This document shows positions 8,382 through 17,157 of a stretch of DNA of 64,000 nt, one piece after another (within the stretch, counting starts at the first letter, position 1; every line of letters begins with the position of its first letter). The stretch comes from Roseiarcus sp036489975 (GTDB lineage Bacteria > Pseudomonadota > Alphaproteobacteria > Rhizobiales > Beijerinckiaceae), in the NCBI GenBank assembly GCA_036489975.1, contig DASXES010000133.1, positions 1-64,000 on the forward strand, read 5' to 3'. A model generated the notes under the pieces. That model was not told where the DNA came from and made no database searches. It was given only the letters and a program-made list of their open reading frames with translations. The position numbers and the translations under genes are program-made.

Positions 8382-9200
8382 TCACGCGCCCGGCTTGCCT
8401 CGGAAATCCGGCGGCCGCTTGTCCAGAAAAGCCTGCACGCCTTCGTTGAACTCATCGCCGAATCCGGCCTCGCGCTGCAGATCGCGCTCAAGGTCGAGCT
8501 GGGCGTCGAGACCGTTGCCGGGCGAAGCGGCGAGCGCCCGCTTGATAAGGCCAAGCGCTTGCGTCGCGCCCCCCGCGAGACGCTCCGCGACGATGCGCGC
8601 TTCCCCCATCAGGTCTTCGTCGGCGACCGCGCGATAGATCATGCCCGAGGCCTGAGCCTGTTCCGCCCCGATCGGCTCGGCCAGCATCATCAACGCCCGG
8701 GCGCGCGCGTCGCCGATCAGCCGCGGCAGATTGAAAGTGCCCCCTGCATCCGGAATGAGGCCGATGCGGGCGAACGCCTGCAGGAACTGAGCTGACTTCG
8801 CCGCCAGCACGATGTCGCAGGCAAGCGCGAGATTGGCCCCTGCCCCCGCCGCCGCGCCGTTGACCGCGCAGATGACCGGCTTCGGGAGATTGCGAATCGC
8901 GCGGATGAGCGGATTGAGGCCCTTGTCCAGGGATTGGCCAAGATCCGGCCGGGCGGCGCCGGGCTTAACGGCGCGATCGGCGAGGTCCGCTCCCGAGCAG
9001 AAGCCCCTCCCAGCGCCGGTGATAAGGATCGCGCGACAGTCCGGGTCCGCCGCCGCGCGCCCGACCGCCGCCGACAGCGCCTGGGTGAGGGCGCCGTTGA
9101 GCGCGTTGAGGCGCTCGGGCCGGTTCAGGGTCAGCGTCAGCACGCCGGCCTGGAGCTGATCGAGGAGAACCGGTTGGGACGAAACCTCAGCCTCTGCCAA
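8382..9200 (-). CDS. Enoyl-CoA hydratase/isomerase, PaaG-like
   Basis: This is a 272-residue crotonase-fold protein. LNRPERLNALN at about 26-36 and the oxyanion-hole segment GAGRGFCSGADL are clear, as is NGAAAGAGANLALACDIV. The DAGGTFNLPRLIGDARA segment resembles PaaG, the ring 1,2-epoxyphenylacetyl-CoA isomerase, but no other phenylacetate genes are present. The frame stays open upstream to 9254 over the neighbouring gene. I chose TTG at 9200 because a GGAAGGGAG ribosome site precedes it and it avoids that overlap. A general fatty-acid hydratase role is possible. Confidence 0.82.
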   Translation of the reverse strand: MAEAEVSSQPVLLDQLQAGVLTLTLNRPERLNALNGALTQALSAAVGRAAADPDCRAILITGAGRGFCSGADLADRAVKPGAARPDLGQSLDKGLNPLIRAIRNLPKPVICAVNGAAAGAGANLALACDIVLAAKSAQFLQAFARIGLIPDAGGTFNLPRLIGDARARALMMLAEPIGAEQAQASGMIYRAVADEDLMGEARIVAERLAGGATQALGLIKRALAASPGNGLDAQLDLERDLQREAGFGDEFNEGVQAFLDKRPPDFRGKPGA

Positions 9201-9220
9201 CGCGCGTTCTCCCTTCCTGG

Positions 9221-9475
9221 TCAGGCTTTCGCGATCAGCTTCTCGTAAATCCACAACACAATGACCGCGCCGATCACCGAAACGATGATGCTCCAGATGT
9301 TAACGCCGGTGACCCCGCGCATGCCGAACACGCCGGAGAAGATGAAGCCTCCGACCACCGCGCCGACCATCCCGAGCACGAGGTCCAGGACCAGGCCCGA
9401 GCCCGTCCTGTTGACGATCTTGCTTGCTATGAAACCCGCGATCAGCCCCAGAATGATCCAGCTGATAATGCCCAT
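9221..9475 (-). CDS. GlsB/YeaQ/YmgE-type small membrane protein (transglycosylase-associated family)
   Basis: This 84-residue protein has three hydrophobic segments (about 2-20, 31-52 and 58-78) rich in glycine, with the family pattern WIILGLIAGFIAS, the GSGLVLDLVLGMVGAVVGG segment and a short basic end. The molecular role is unknown; members are often stress-induced. The frame is open to 9559, but the ATG at 9475 has a GGGAGG ribosome site and matches the family start. It lies upstream of the PaaG-like gene on the same strand with a 20-base gap. Confidence 0.85.
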   Translation of the reverse strand: MGIISWIILGLIAGFIASKIVNRTGSGLVLDLVLGMVGAVVGGFIFSGVFGMRGVTGVNIWSIIVSVIGAVIVLWIYEKLIAKA

Positions 9476-9668
9476 GGCCTGAGCCTCCCTCAACCTTAAG
9501 CCGCTCCTCCCGAGAGCCGAGCTCGCCTGAGTATTGCTTGATGACTGGAGAAAACGCAATCGAGCGCCCTCGCAAGCGCGCGGCGGGGGGGTCTATAGTG
9601 GACGCCGGTTCAACGGAGGCGACAATGGCGGAATTGGGTTTGAGGTCGAAGTGGGGGAAGCCGCGCCC

Positions 9669-10871
9669 ATGACTGAGGCCTTCATCTGCGACTACGTGCG
9701 CACGCCCGTGGGCCGCTACGGGGGCGCGCTGGGCGGCGTGCGCGCCGACGATCTCGCGGCGGCGCCGATCCGCGAGCTCATGCGCCGCCATCCTGGCCTT
9801 GGCGACAAGCTCGACGAGGTCTTTCTCGGCTGCGCCAACCAGGCGGGCGAGGACAACCGCAATCTCGCGCGCATGGCGCTCCTGCTCGCCGGGTTGCCCG
9901 AATCCATCCCTGGCGCAACCGTCAACCGCCTCTGCGCCTCGGGCATGGAGGCGGTCGCCGCGGCGGCGAGGGGGATCAAGGCTGGCGAGATCAAGCTCGC
10001 GATCGCCGGCGGCGCTGAATCGATGACCCGCGCCCCCTTTGTGATGGGCAAGGCTCAAACGCCGTTTCAGCGATCGGCGGACGTTTTCGACACCACCATC
10101 GGCTGGCGCTTCGTCAACCCGATGATGAAAAAGCTCTACGGCGTCGATTCGATGCCGGAGACGGCCGAGAACGTCGCCGACGAGCACCAGGTCTCGCGCG
10201 CCGACCAGGACGCATTCGCGCTCCGCTCGCAGAAGCGCGCCGGAGCGGCCCTGGCGAACGGGACGTTCAGGCAGGAGATTGTCGCGGTCGAGATCAAGGA
10301 TCGCAAAGGCGCCGTGACCCGCGTCGAGACGGATGAGCACCCGCGCCCCGACACGACCCTCGAAGTCCTGGCCCGGCTCGGCGGCATCGTGCGCGAGGGC
10401 GGCAGCGTGACGGCGGGCAACGCTTCCGGCGTCAACGACGGCGCCGCGGCGCTGATCGTCGCCTCGGGCGAAGCGGCGGAAGCGCATGGACTTCGGCCGA
10501 TCGCCCGCATTCTCGGCTACGCCACCGCAGGCGTTGCGCCCCGGGTCATGGGAATCGGGCCGATCCCGGCGGTCGGGAAATTGACCGAGCGGCTCGGTCT
10601 CAAGCCCGCAAGCTTCGAGGTCATCGAGCTCAACGAGGCGTTCGCCTCGCAGGCGCTGGCCTGCCTGCGCGGGCTCGGCCTTGAGGATGATGCGGACCAC
10701 GTGAATCCGAACGGGGGCGCGATCGCGCTCGGCCATCCGCTCGGCATGTCGGGCGCGCGCCTCGCCGGCGCCGCGGCGCTCGAGCTCAGGCGGCGCGGCG
10801 GCCGCTATGCGCTCGCGACCATGTGCGTCGGCGTCGGCCAGGGCGCGGCGCTGGCGCTCGAACGCGTCTGA
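9669..10871 (+). CDS. pcaF: Acetyl-CoA acyltransferase (thiolase), 3-oxoadipyl-CoA thiolase-like
   Basis: This 400-residue thiolase cleaves or condenses 3-ketoacyl-CoA with CoA. Cys89 in NRLCASGMEAV is the nucleophile, His356 in GGAIALGHPLG and Cys386 in TMCVGVGQG complete the active site. The opening CDYVRTPVGRYGGALGGVR is characteristic of PcaF/PaaJ-type 3-oxoadipyl-CoA thiolases rather than PhaA. The frame is open further upstream, but the ATG at 9669 starts the conserved N-terminus. It diverges from the PaaG-like gene. The pairing hints at aromatic acid breakdown, but the rest of such a pathway is not in the window. Confidence 0.85.
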   Translation: MTEAFICDYVRTPVGRYGGALGGVRADDLAAAPIRELMRRHPGLGDKLDEVFLGCANQAGEDNRNLARMALLLAGLPESIPGATVNRLCASGMEAVAAAARGIKAGEIKLAIAGGAESMTRAPFVMGKAQTPFQRSADVFDTTIGWRFVNPMMKKLYGVDSMPETAENVADEHQVSRADQDAFALRSQKRAGAALANGTFRQEIVAVEIKDRKGAVTRVETDEHPRPDTTLEVLARLGGIVREGGSVTAGNASGVNDGAAALIVASGEAAEAHGLRPIARILGYATAGVAPRVMGIGPIPAVGKLTERLGLKPASFEVIELNEAFASQALACLRGLGLEDDADHVNPNGGAIALGHPLGMSGARLAGAAALELRRRGGRYALATMCVGVGQGAALALERV

Positions 10872-10940
10872 TCCGATATATATATAGGCTGGAGAGCTGA
10901 ACGGCTCGCAAAGAGAGCCGCGGCGAAGGGAGGACAGTCG

Positions 10941-11342
10941 ATGCCCGCGAGTGCTCACGCCGCGCTGCGCAAAGTCACGCTGAACGCCGCACGCTCGAAG
11001 GAATTCCCCGAAGGCTCAATCCGCCACGGCTATGATTTCGTCGCTCCCCTGACCGACGACGGCCATATCGATGTCGAAGCCTGGAAGGCGCATCGTGGCG
11101 AATGTTTCGCGCACCGCTTCTGGGGCGGCGAACCGTCGCTGCGCGGCCTTCTCGTTCATCGCGCCGGCGGCCGTGGCGGTTCAACCTGGTCGTTCGAATG
11201 GAAGGGGGGAAGGAAGGACGACGCGGAAGAAGAAGGCTTCCGCTTCGGCGACCACGCCTTCAGGATCGGCGAGTACGTATCGGTGCGCGAGGAGGAGGGC
11301 GAGCTTCTCACCTTCCGGGTTGTCGGCGTCGGCGCCCCCTGA
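10941..11342 (+). CDS. Conserved hypothetical protein
   Basis: This 133-residue soluble protein has no signal peptide or membrane helix. It carries the segments IRHGYDFVAPLTDDGHID, a WGGEP motif and two tryptophans in STWSFEWKGG, followed by an acidic stretch DDAEEEGFRFGDHAFRIGEYV. This looks like a small beta-rich domain. A GGGAGG ribosome site precedes the ATG. The upstream gap contains a run of TA repeats (about 10876-10887) and a six-base stem, CGGCTC/GAGCCG. I do not recognise a function. Confidence 0.75.
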   Translation: MPASAHAALRKVTLNAARSKEFPEGSIRHGYDFVAPLTDDGHIDVEAWKAHRGECFAHRFWGGEPSLRGLLVHRAGGRGGSTWSFEWKGGRKDDAEEEGFRFGDHAFRIGEYVSVREEEGELLTFRVVGVGAP

Positions 11343-11444
11343 CGGTCTTTTGCGCGGCGCCTTGGGCCGGCCGCTTTCAGGCGCTCTTCCAAAAGCGCCG
11401 CCGCGCGCCTAGTCTTGGGCCTCCCAAGGAAAGCGTGAAACTCC

Positions 11445-12863
11445 GTGACCCAACTCTCTGTCCGCCAGCGCCAAGGCCGCCCCTCGATTGAAGCGGTCGC
11501 CGCGCTCAATTCCGACCTTGCCGCCCGTTTTGGCAACCGCTTCACCGCCTCGGAGGCGATCCGCCAGGCGCATGGGCACACGCTGACCTGGCTCAAGAAC
11601 GAGCCGCCGGACGCGGTGGTCTTCGCCGAGGACAAAGACGACGTGATCGACCTCACCAAGCTCTGCGCCCGGCACGACGCGCCGATCGTTCCGTTCGGCG
11701 TCGGCTCTTCGCTCGAGGGCCATGTGAACGCTACGCATGGCGGCGTCTCGCTCGATCTTTCGCGCATGAACAATGTTTTGGCTGTCAACGCCGACGATCT
11801 CGATTGCGTGGTCGAGCCGGGCGTCACCCGCAAACAGCTCAACGAGCACCTGCGCGACAGCGGACTCTTCTTTCCGATCGATCCGGGCGCCGACGCCTCC
11901 ATCGGCGGCATGGCCGCGACCCGCGCCTCGGGCACCAATGCGGTGCGTTATGGCACGATGAAGGACGTTGTGCTGTCGCTTGGGGTGGTCGTCGCCGACG
12001 GCTCGTTCCTGCGCACCGGCACGCGGGCCAAAAAGTCCTCGGCAGGCTACGACCTGACGCACATGTTCATCGGCTCGGAAGGCACGCTCGGGACCATCGT
12101 CGAGGTGGCGCTGAAGCTCTCCGGCATCCCCGAGGCGATCGCCGCCGGGCATTGCTCGTTTCCCAGCATTCGCGCCGCTTGCGAGACGACGATCGAGACC
12201 ATCCAGTCCGGCCTGCCGATCGCCCGCATCGAGCTCATCGACACCCTGTCCGTGCGCGCCTTCAACAATTATTCGCATGTCGGCCTACCCGAGCAGCCGC
12301 TTCTCCTGGTCGAGTTCCACGGCACCGAGCAGAGTGTCGCTGAGCAGGCCAGCCGCTTCGGCGAAATCGCCGCGAGCCACGGCGGCGGCGCATTGGCCTC
12401 GGCGACGAAGCCCGAGGAGCGCACGAAGCTTTGGCAGGCGCGCCACGACACTTATTGGTCGCAAATGACGCTGAGACCCGGCGCGCGGCCGCTCGCCACC
12501 GACGCCTGCGTGCCCATCTCGCGGCTCGCCGATTGCGTCGAGGAGACGCTTGAGGACATCAAGAGAAGCGGCCTCATCGCACCCATCGTGGGTCACGTCG
12601 GCGACGGCAATTTCCATGTCGGCCCGCTCATCGACATGGACAACAAGGCCGAGATCGAGGCTGCGGACGCGTTCGCGTCCCGCCTCGCCCACCGCGCCAT
12701 CGCCATGGGCGGCACCTGCACCGGCGAGCACGGAGTGGGGCAGAAGAAACGGGAATATATGGAAGAGGAGCATGGGCCTGTCGCGATCGACCTCATGCGC
12801 CGCGTCAAGGCTTCGTTCGATCCGCAGAACCTGTTCAATCCGGGCAAGGTGTTCTACGCCTGA
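11445..12863 (+). CDS. FAD-binding oxidoreductase, D-lactate dehydrogenase (GlcD/Dld) family
   Basis: This 472-residue protein has an N-terminal FAD_binding_4 domain (PFGVGSSLEGHV, PGADASIGGMAATRASGTNAVRYG, FIGSEGTLGTI) and a C-terminal FAD-oxidase domain ending in HVGDGNFHV, CTGEHGVGQKK and DPQNLFNPGKVF. The two histidine motifs bind metal and the 2-hydroxy-acid substrate in relatives. The architecture is that of D-lactate dehydrogenase (cytochrome) or D-2-hydroxyglutarate dehydrogenase. Translation starts at GTG 11445. No glcEF partners are nearby, so a stand-alone D-lactate dehydrogenase is the likeliest reading. Confidence 0.88.
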   Translation: MTQLSVRQRQGRPSIEAVAALNSDLAARFGNRFTASEAIRQAHGHTLTWLKNEPPDAVVFAEDKDDVIDLTKLCARHDAPIVPFGVGSSLEGHVNATHGGVSLDLSRMNNVLAVNADDLDCVVEPGVTRKQLNEHLRDSGLFFPIDPGADASIGGMAATRASGTNAVRYGTMKDVVLSLGVVVADGSFLRTGTRAKKSSAGYDLTHMFIGSEGTLGTIVEVALKLSGIPEAIAAGHCSFPSIRAACETTIETIQSGLPIARIELIDTLSVRAFNNYSHVGLPEQPLLLVEFHGTEQSVAEQASRFGEIAASHGGGALASATKPEERTKLWQARHDTYWSQMTLRPGARPLATDACVPISRLADCVEETLEDIKRSGLIAPIVGHVGDGNFHVGPLIDMDNKAEIEAADAFASRLAHRAIAMGGTCTGEHGVGQKKREYMEEEHGPVAIDLMRRVKASFDPQNLFNPGKVFYA

Positions 12864-12914
12864 GCGGCGCTTCCGCCCGCATCGCGGCCTTTGGTCTTTC
12901 AAGGAGTTGAAAAC

Positions 12915-13490
12915 GTGAAAAGCGTCGTTCTGGCGTGGGGTTCCCTAGTGTGGGATCCGGGCGCGTTGCAAACCGCCGGCAAGTTTACTGCCAACGGGCC
13001 GCTCTTGCCGATCGAGTTTTGTCGCGTTTCGGACGACGGCCGGTTGACGCTGGCGATCGACGAATCCTTCGGCGCGCTCTGCAAGACCTATTCGGCGCTG
13101 AGCGCCCTCGAAAACCTCGATGCGGCGATGGACGATCTTTGCCTCCGAGAGGGCATGGCGGACGCTCGGACGGTCGGCTTCGTCGAACCCGCGTCGGGCA
13201 AGGAAAGCGACTTTGCTTTGGAAAGCCACCCTCAGGTTGTCGCGACGATTGGCGCCTGGACCGAGTCGCTAGGCTACGATGCCGCGATCTGGACGGCGCT
13301 CGCCAGCAATTTCAACGACTGGGGCAAGGGCGGCGAGCCGTTCTCCGTTTCTGCAGCGCTGCAATATCTCGAAACGCTGGAAAATGACGATCCCGCGAAA
13401 TTCGCTCAGGCCCTCGCCTATATTCGCAAGGCTCCCCCCGAGGTCGAGACGCCGGTCCGCGACGAAGTCGCCACGCGCTGGCCTCATTAG
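12915..13490 (+). CDS. Hypothetical protein with gamma-glutamylcyclotransferase-like start
   Basis: This is a 191-residue soluble protein. The start is GTG at 12915 with an AAGGAG site nine bases upstream; an in-frame TTG at 12891 has no such site. The N-terminal VVLAWGSLVWDPGAL resembles the glycine-rich loop of gamma-glutamylcyclotransferase/ChaC folds (YGSLxWDP). No clear catalytic glutamate of that family is evident, and the C-terminal half (NFNDWGKGGEPFSVSAALQYL) is unfamiliar. The fold link is tentative and no function is assigned. Confidence 0.7.
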   Translation: MKSVVLAWGSLVWDPGALQTAGKFTANGPLLPIEFCRVSDDGRLTLAIDESFGALCKTYSALSALENLDAAMDDLCLREGMADARTVGFVEPASGKESDFALESHPQVVATIGAWTESLGYDAAIWTALASNFNDWGKGGEPFSVSAALQYLETLENDDPAKFAQALAYIRKAPPEVETPVRDEVATRWPH

Positions 13491-13621
13491 TCTCCTCTGC
13501 GCCCCCGCCGCCTATCGCCGGACACATCGGCGACCCCGTGAGCGGCGCCGTTTGACAGCGCCGTCGAACGCGCGATTCGAGGGACGGGCGCCAAGCCGTT
13601 AGAACCGAAGGAAGGTCGCTG

Positions 13622-14731
13622 ATGTCCGCGCCGGAGCAACCCAGTCTGATCGTTCGGCAGAGTTTCCCACCAAACCTCGAGTTTCCGTTTGCGTCCCTCT
13701 CGGACTGGCTGATCCCGACCGACCTCTTCTTCGTGCGCAACCATTTCCCCTCGCCCGGCCTCGATGCGCGAGACTGGAGACTGCGCGTCGACGGGGCGGT
13801 CGAACGGCCCCTCGAACTGGATCTCGACCGGATAAGGGCGATGGCGCCCACAACGCTCGCCGCCGTCCTCGAGTGCGCGGGCAACGGACGTGTCTACTAT
13901 GAGCCCGCGAGGGAAGGGCTGCAGTGGCAGAACGGGGCCGTCGGCAACGCCGAATGGACCGGCGTTCTGCTGCGCGACATATTGGCCGCTGCGGGGCTGA
14001 AGGGCGCCGCTCAGGAGGTTCTGCTCGTCGGCGCCGACCGCGGAATCATCGACGCGAACAAGAAAACGGCTTCGCCCGGCCCGATCGCCTTCGCGCGCAG
14101 CCTGCCGCTGCACAAGGCGGTCGCAGACAGCGCCCTGCTTGCCTATGCCATGAATGACGCGCCGCTGACGCCCGACCACGGCTACCCGCTGCGTGCGGTG
14201 GTGGGGGGCTGGTTCGGCATGGCGTGGGTGAAATGGATCACCCATATCCGGGTGCTGGAGCAACCCTTCCTCGGCTACTGGCAGGCGCGCGACTATTTCC
14301 GCTGGGAGCGGGGCATGGGAGAGCCCATGCTGGTTCCCCTGTCGGAGATGGAGGTCAAGGCGCAGATCGCCCGCCCGGTGAATGGAGCAAGCCTGATCGC
14401 CGGCCAGCCCTACCGGGTTTTTGGCGCCGCCTGGAGCGGAGAGACCGCTGTCCGGCAGGTGCAGGTCTCAACCGGCGACGGTGAGGACTGGCGGGAGGCG
14501 CGCCTTCTCGGCGAAGAGCGTCCCTTTGCGTGGCGACTATGGGAATATTTCTGGACGCCCCGGGACCTCGGCAGATACCGGCTGCGGTGCCGCGCCGTCG
14601 ACGCAGCGGGACGCTTTCAGCCCGAAGGGCAGCAGTCCGATTCCGAGAGCTATGCCGCCAATTGGATCGTTCCAGTGGAGGTCGCGGTGGTGCCCGAACC
14701 GGAAACCTACGAGGCGGAATTCGTCATCTGA
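13622..14731 (+). CDS. Molybdopterin-dependent oxidoreductase of the sulfite oxidase family
   Basis: This 369-residue protein has the molybdopterin-binding domain (about 1-230) with the molybdenum-ligand cysteine Cys85 in LECAGNGR, and the C-terminal Mo-co dimerisation domain (about 245-365; VRQVQVSTGDGEDWREA). Family members oxidise sulfite or related substrates. Unlike the bacterial SorA and SorT enzymes, no twin-arginine or other export signal is present, so the product would remain in the cytoplasm unless the start is misjudged. No cytochrome subunit gene is adjacent. Family certain; substrate open. Confidence 0.88.
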   Translation: MSAPEQPSLIVRQSFPPNLEFPFASLSDWLIPTDLFFVRNHFPSPGLDARDWRLRVDGAVERPLELDLDRIRAMAPTTLAAVLECAGNGRVYYEPAREGLQWQNGAVGNAEWTGVLLRDILAAAGLKGAAQEVLLVGADRGIIDANKKTASPGPIAFARSLPLHKAVADSALLAYAMNDAPLTPDHGYPLRAVVGGWFGMAWVKWITHIRVLEQPFLGYWQARDYFRWERGMGEPMLVPLSEMEVKAQIARPVNGASLIAGQPYRVFGAAWSGETAVRQVQVSTGDGEDWREARLLGEERPFAWRLWEYFWTPRDLGRYRLRCRAVDAAGRFQPEGQQSDSESYAANWIVPVEVAVVPEPETYEAEFVI

Positions 14732-14880
14732 GGGGTCGCTCGCCAGGACGCGGGCGAATTGATCCATTGCGAAGGCGTCGCCCGATTGAAGCCACGCCGG
14801 GGGGATATTAAATTGGGCTACGGAGGGAACAAAGGCCACGAATCCCAATTGGTTGTTTGTGGCGGGGAACGGAGGCGACA

Positions 14881-15111
14881 ATGCCGATGTTCAGGAACAT
14901 CGCCGAAGAGGTGCGGCGGCTGCCGGCGTTGCGTGAGATCCACATCCTCGTCCGGATATGGGCGCCTCGGCTGACCGAGATCGAGCAGGAAGAAGAAGAG
15001 CATCGCCTCGAAGCCATGCTGCACTGGCATGACCCCGAGGAGAGGGCGAGAACGCTTCGCTGCCACTGCCACGCGCACACCCTGATCGACGACAATCCGG
15101 CATCCGGTTGA
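14881..15111 (+). CDS. Small hypothetical protein with a C-terminal CHCH motif
   Basis: This 76-residue protein starts at ATG 14881, with a GGAGG site just upstream. It is helical and acidic in the middle (EIEQEEEEHRLEAM) and ends in LRCHCHAHTLIDDN, a compact group of cysteines and histidines that could bind a metal. The upstream region has an AATTGGG/CCCAATT inverted repeat about 60 bases before the start. I do not recognise the family. Reality is supported by the ribosome site, not by any known homologue. Confidence 0.5.
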   Translation: MPMFRNIAEEVRRLPALREIHILVRIWAPRLTEIEQEEEEHRLEAMLHWHDPEERARTLRCHCHAHTLIDDNPASG

Positions 15112-15136
15112 GCCGGATAGCGTCTTCGATGGGCGC

Positions 15137-16048
15137 TCAGAGTTCGGCGATCAAGCCATAATGCTGTGGCTGGCGGTGCATCTTGAAATTGAAAATATGA
15201 TCGCGAATCTCGTGGCTTCGGACGAGATCGCATGAGGCCGCGATCACCTCGTCCTCGACGGTTGAGGAGAGCGCGACGATCTCCCCGGTCGGCGCGACGA
15301 TGCAGGAATGTCCGAGCAGCATGCAGTCTTCCTCCAGCCCCGCCTTGGCGGCGGCCGCGGCCCAGACGCCGTTCTGGTAGGCGCCGGCCTGCATCGAAAG
15401 CAAATGGTGGAACGAGTTCAAATGGTCGTGCTGGGGCACGGGCGGGTTGTGGGTCGGCGTGTTGAAGCCGCCAACGATCAGTTCGGCGCCCCTGAGGCCC
15501 ATTACCCGCCACGTTTCGGGCCAGCGTCTGTCATTGCAGATGAACATGCCAAATTTCGCGCCGTCCACGTCATAGACGGGAAAGCCGAGGTTGCCGGGCT
15601 CGAAATACCGCTTCTCGAGATGCTGGAATGGTCGGTGGGGCTCGTTCTCCTTGTGCCCGGGCAGGTGGACCTTCCGGTACTTGCCCGCGACCTGGCCCCT
15701 CCGGTCGACGAGAACGGACGTGTTGTAGTGGTGCTTGACGTTGTCCTCGAAGGCCAGCTCGGCATAGCCGAGGCAGAAGCCCACACCGAGCGATGATGCG
15801 GTCTCGAAGAGCGGCTGCGTCGGCGCATTTGGCATCTCGGTCTCGAACCATCGATCGATCTCCTCCTCGTCGGTCGTGAACCAACGCGGAAAGAAGGTCG
15901 TAAGCGCGGTCTCGGGATAGACGACGAACGTGCATCCGCGCCCCTTCGCTTCCTTCATCATTTCGATCAGCCGGCCGACGACATGCTCCCGCGTTTCGGA
16001 CTTTGCGATCGGTCCGAGTTGAGCGACAGCGAGGTTGACTTTCGCCAT
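15137..16048 (-). CDS. N-carbamoyl-D-amino acid hydrolase (D-carbamoylase), nitrilase superfamily
   Basis: This 303-residue protein converts N-carbamoyl-D-amino acids to D-amino acids, CO2 and ammonia in characterised relatives. The catalytic triad of the nitrilase fold is Glu46 (VVYPETAL), Lys126 (GKYRKVHLPG) and Cys171 (FICNDRRWPE). The length and triad spacing match the Agrobacterium enzyme (304 residues, Glu47/Lys127/Cys172) almost exactly. It is the last gene of the minus-strand block, 28 bases after the TauD-like gene. Together with the hydantoinase at 22614 it would complete hydantoin-to-D-amino-acid conversion. The precise side chain is unknown. Confidence 0.87.
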   Translation of the reverse strand: MAKVNLAVAQLGPIAKSETREHVVGRLIEMMKEAKGRGCTFVVYPETALTTFFPRWFTTDEEEIDRWFETEMPNAPTQPLFETASSLGVGFCLGYAELAFEDNVKHHYNTSVLVDRRGQVAGKYRKVHLPGHKENEPHRPFQHLEKRYFEPGNLGFPVYDVDGAKFGMFICNDRRWPETWRVMGLRGAELIVGGFNTPTHNPPVPQHDHLNSFHHLLSMQAGAYQNGVWAAAAAKAGLEEDCMLLGHSCIVAPTGEIVALSSTVEDEVIAASCDLVRSHEIRDHIFNFKMHRQPQHYGLIAEL

Positions 16049-16076
16049 TGGGAGCAGACCCTTTTCGTTCGTGAGG

Positions 16077-16994
16077 TTAGGCGGATATTGCCGATGGGCT
16101 TGCCGTGGAGCGCGACGACGCGCCGGCGCGGGCGACTGTGTCGACGTACGACGTCACCGTCGTCCGCCGCATGAGGCGCGTATGTCTCGTATGGTCGAAC
16201 GAGGTCGCCGTGTGCAGCGTGCACAGATTGTCCCAGATCACGAGGTCGCCGCGGGTCCAGCGATGCCGGTACACATATCGGTCCTGCGTCGCGAAGGCTG
16301 TCAGGGCATCGAGCAGAAGCCGGCTTTCCGAAGGCGCCAGGCCCTCGATGCCGCTGATGACCGCCGGACACAGCAGAAGCGATTTGACGCCCGTGACCGG
16401 ATGCGTCCGCACGATCGGCTGCCTGTGCGGTGGAAACTTGCGGCGCTTCTCGTCGCTGTAGGGCGGTCGCCCCTCGTTGATCACGCCGAGCCAGCGGTCG
16501 AAATACTCGTAGTCGTGCACGGCGCACAAGCCGTCGATCCGCGTCTTCGCCGCCGAGGGCAGATTCGCATAAGCGGTCACGGCGTCGGCGAACAGCGTAT
16601 CGCCGCCGCTCGGCGGCACGATCTCGGCATAGAACAGCGACGCGATGCTCGGCGAGGGCCGATAGGAGCTGTCGGAATGCCATTGCTCGACGCCGATGGA
16701 AAAGGCGGCGCAAGGTTTGCCGTTCTCGACGGCGTTGCCGATGCGGATGACTTCAGGATGATCCCTGAGGATGAAACGCGTCTCGGCGTGAACCTCCAAT
16801 GGGCCGAAAAGGCGGCTGAAGGCGACCTGCTCGGCGGGTTCAATGCCGCGGCTCGGTATGACCAGCAGGCGGCGGTCGCGGAACACCTCCATCAGCGCGT
16901 CGAAGTCCTGCTTCCTCACATTGCCGGAGACCGTGAAATCACGAATGACGGCGCCGAAACCAGGTTTGATGTCTTCAACCGAGAATGCGCGCAT
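16077..16994 (-). CDS. TauD/TfdA-family 2-oxoglutarate-dependent dioxygenase
   Basis: This is a 305-residue non-heme iron dioxygenase. The facial triad begins with His106 and Asp108 in EQWHSDSSY; the distal histidine lies in DNLCTLHTATSF, and the 2-oxoglutarate-binding arginine in the following HTRLMRRTT. Relatives hydroxylate taurine, 2,4-D or similar acids. The frame is open to 17060; I chose ATG 16994 because the conserved domain starts there. It sits between the D-carbamoylase and a LysR gene in the carbamoyl-compound block, where it may modify the side chain of the substrate or release sulfite. That role is inference. Confidence 0.85.
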   Translation of the reverse strand: MRAFSVEDIKPGFGAVIRDFTVSGNVRKQDFDALMEVFRDRRLLVIPSRGIEPAEQVAFSRLFGPLEVHAETRFILRDHPEVIRIGNAVENGKPCAAFSIGVEQWHSDSSYRPSPSIASLFYAEIVPPSGGDTLFADAVTAYANLPSAAKTRIDGLCAVHDYEYFDRWLGVINEGRPPYSDEKRRKFPPHRQPIVRTHPVTGVKSLLLCPAVISGIEGLAPSESRLLLDALTAFATQDRYVYRHRWTRGDLVIWDNLCTLHTATSFDHTRHTRLMRRTTVTSYVDTVARAGASSRSTASPSAISA

Positions 16995-17157
16995 GGTCAC
17001 CCGACGCTGAAAGTGAAGCGGGTCCCCCGCGCCCGCTGGCGCGCCCGCCGATGCGGCCAACGCGAGTTCGCCGACCGTGATTCTGGTTGAGGCGCGAACG
17101 GATTACAAACATTTTGCTGGGCGGGCTAGGATGAGGAATGCTGAGCCTCCGGTTCGC

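Noticed and set aside
8382..10871. A phenylacetate degradation cluster, from the PaaG-like and PcaF-like genes
   Set aside because: The two genes diverge and no paaABCDE, paaK or paaZ is present; they may serve other beta-oxidation routes.
14822..14885. EcfG-type promoters before the 76-residue gene
   Set aside because: Two GGAAC motifs occur, but neither has CGTT at 16 or 17 bases.
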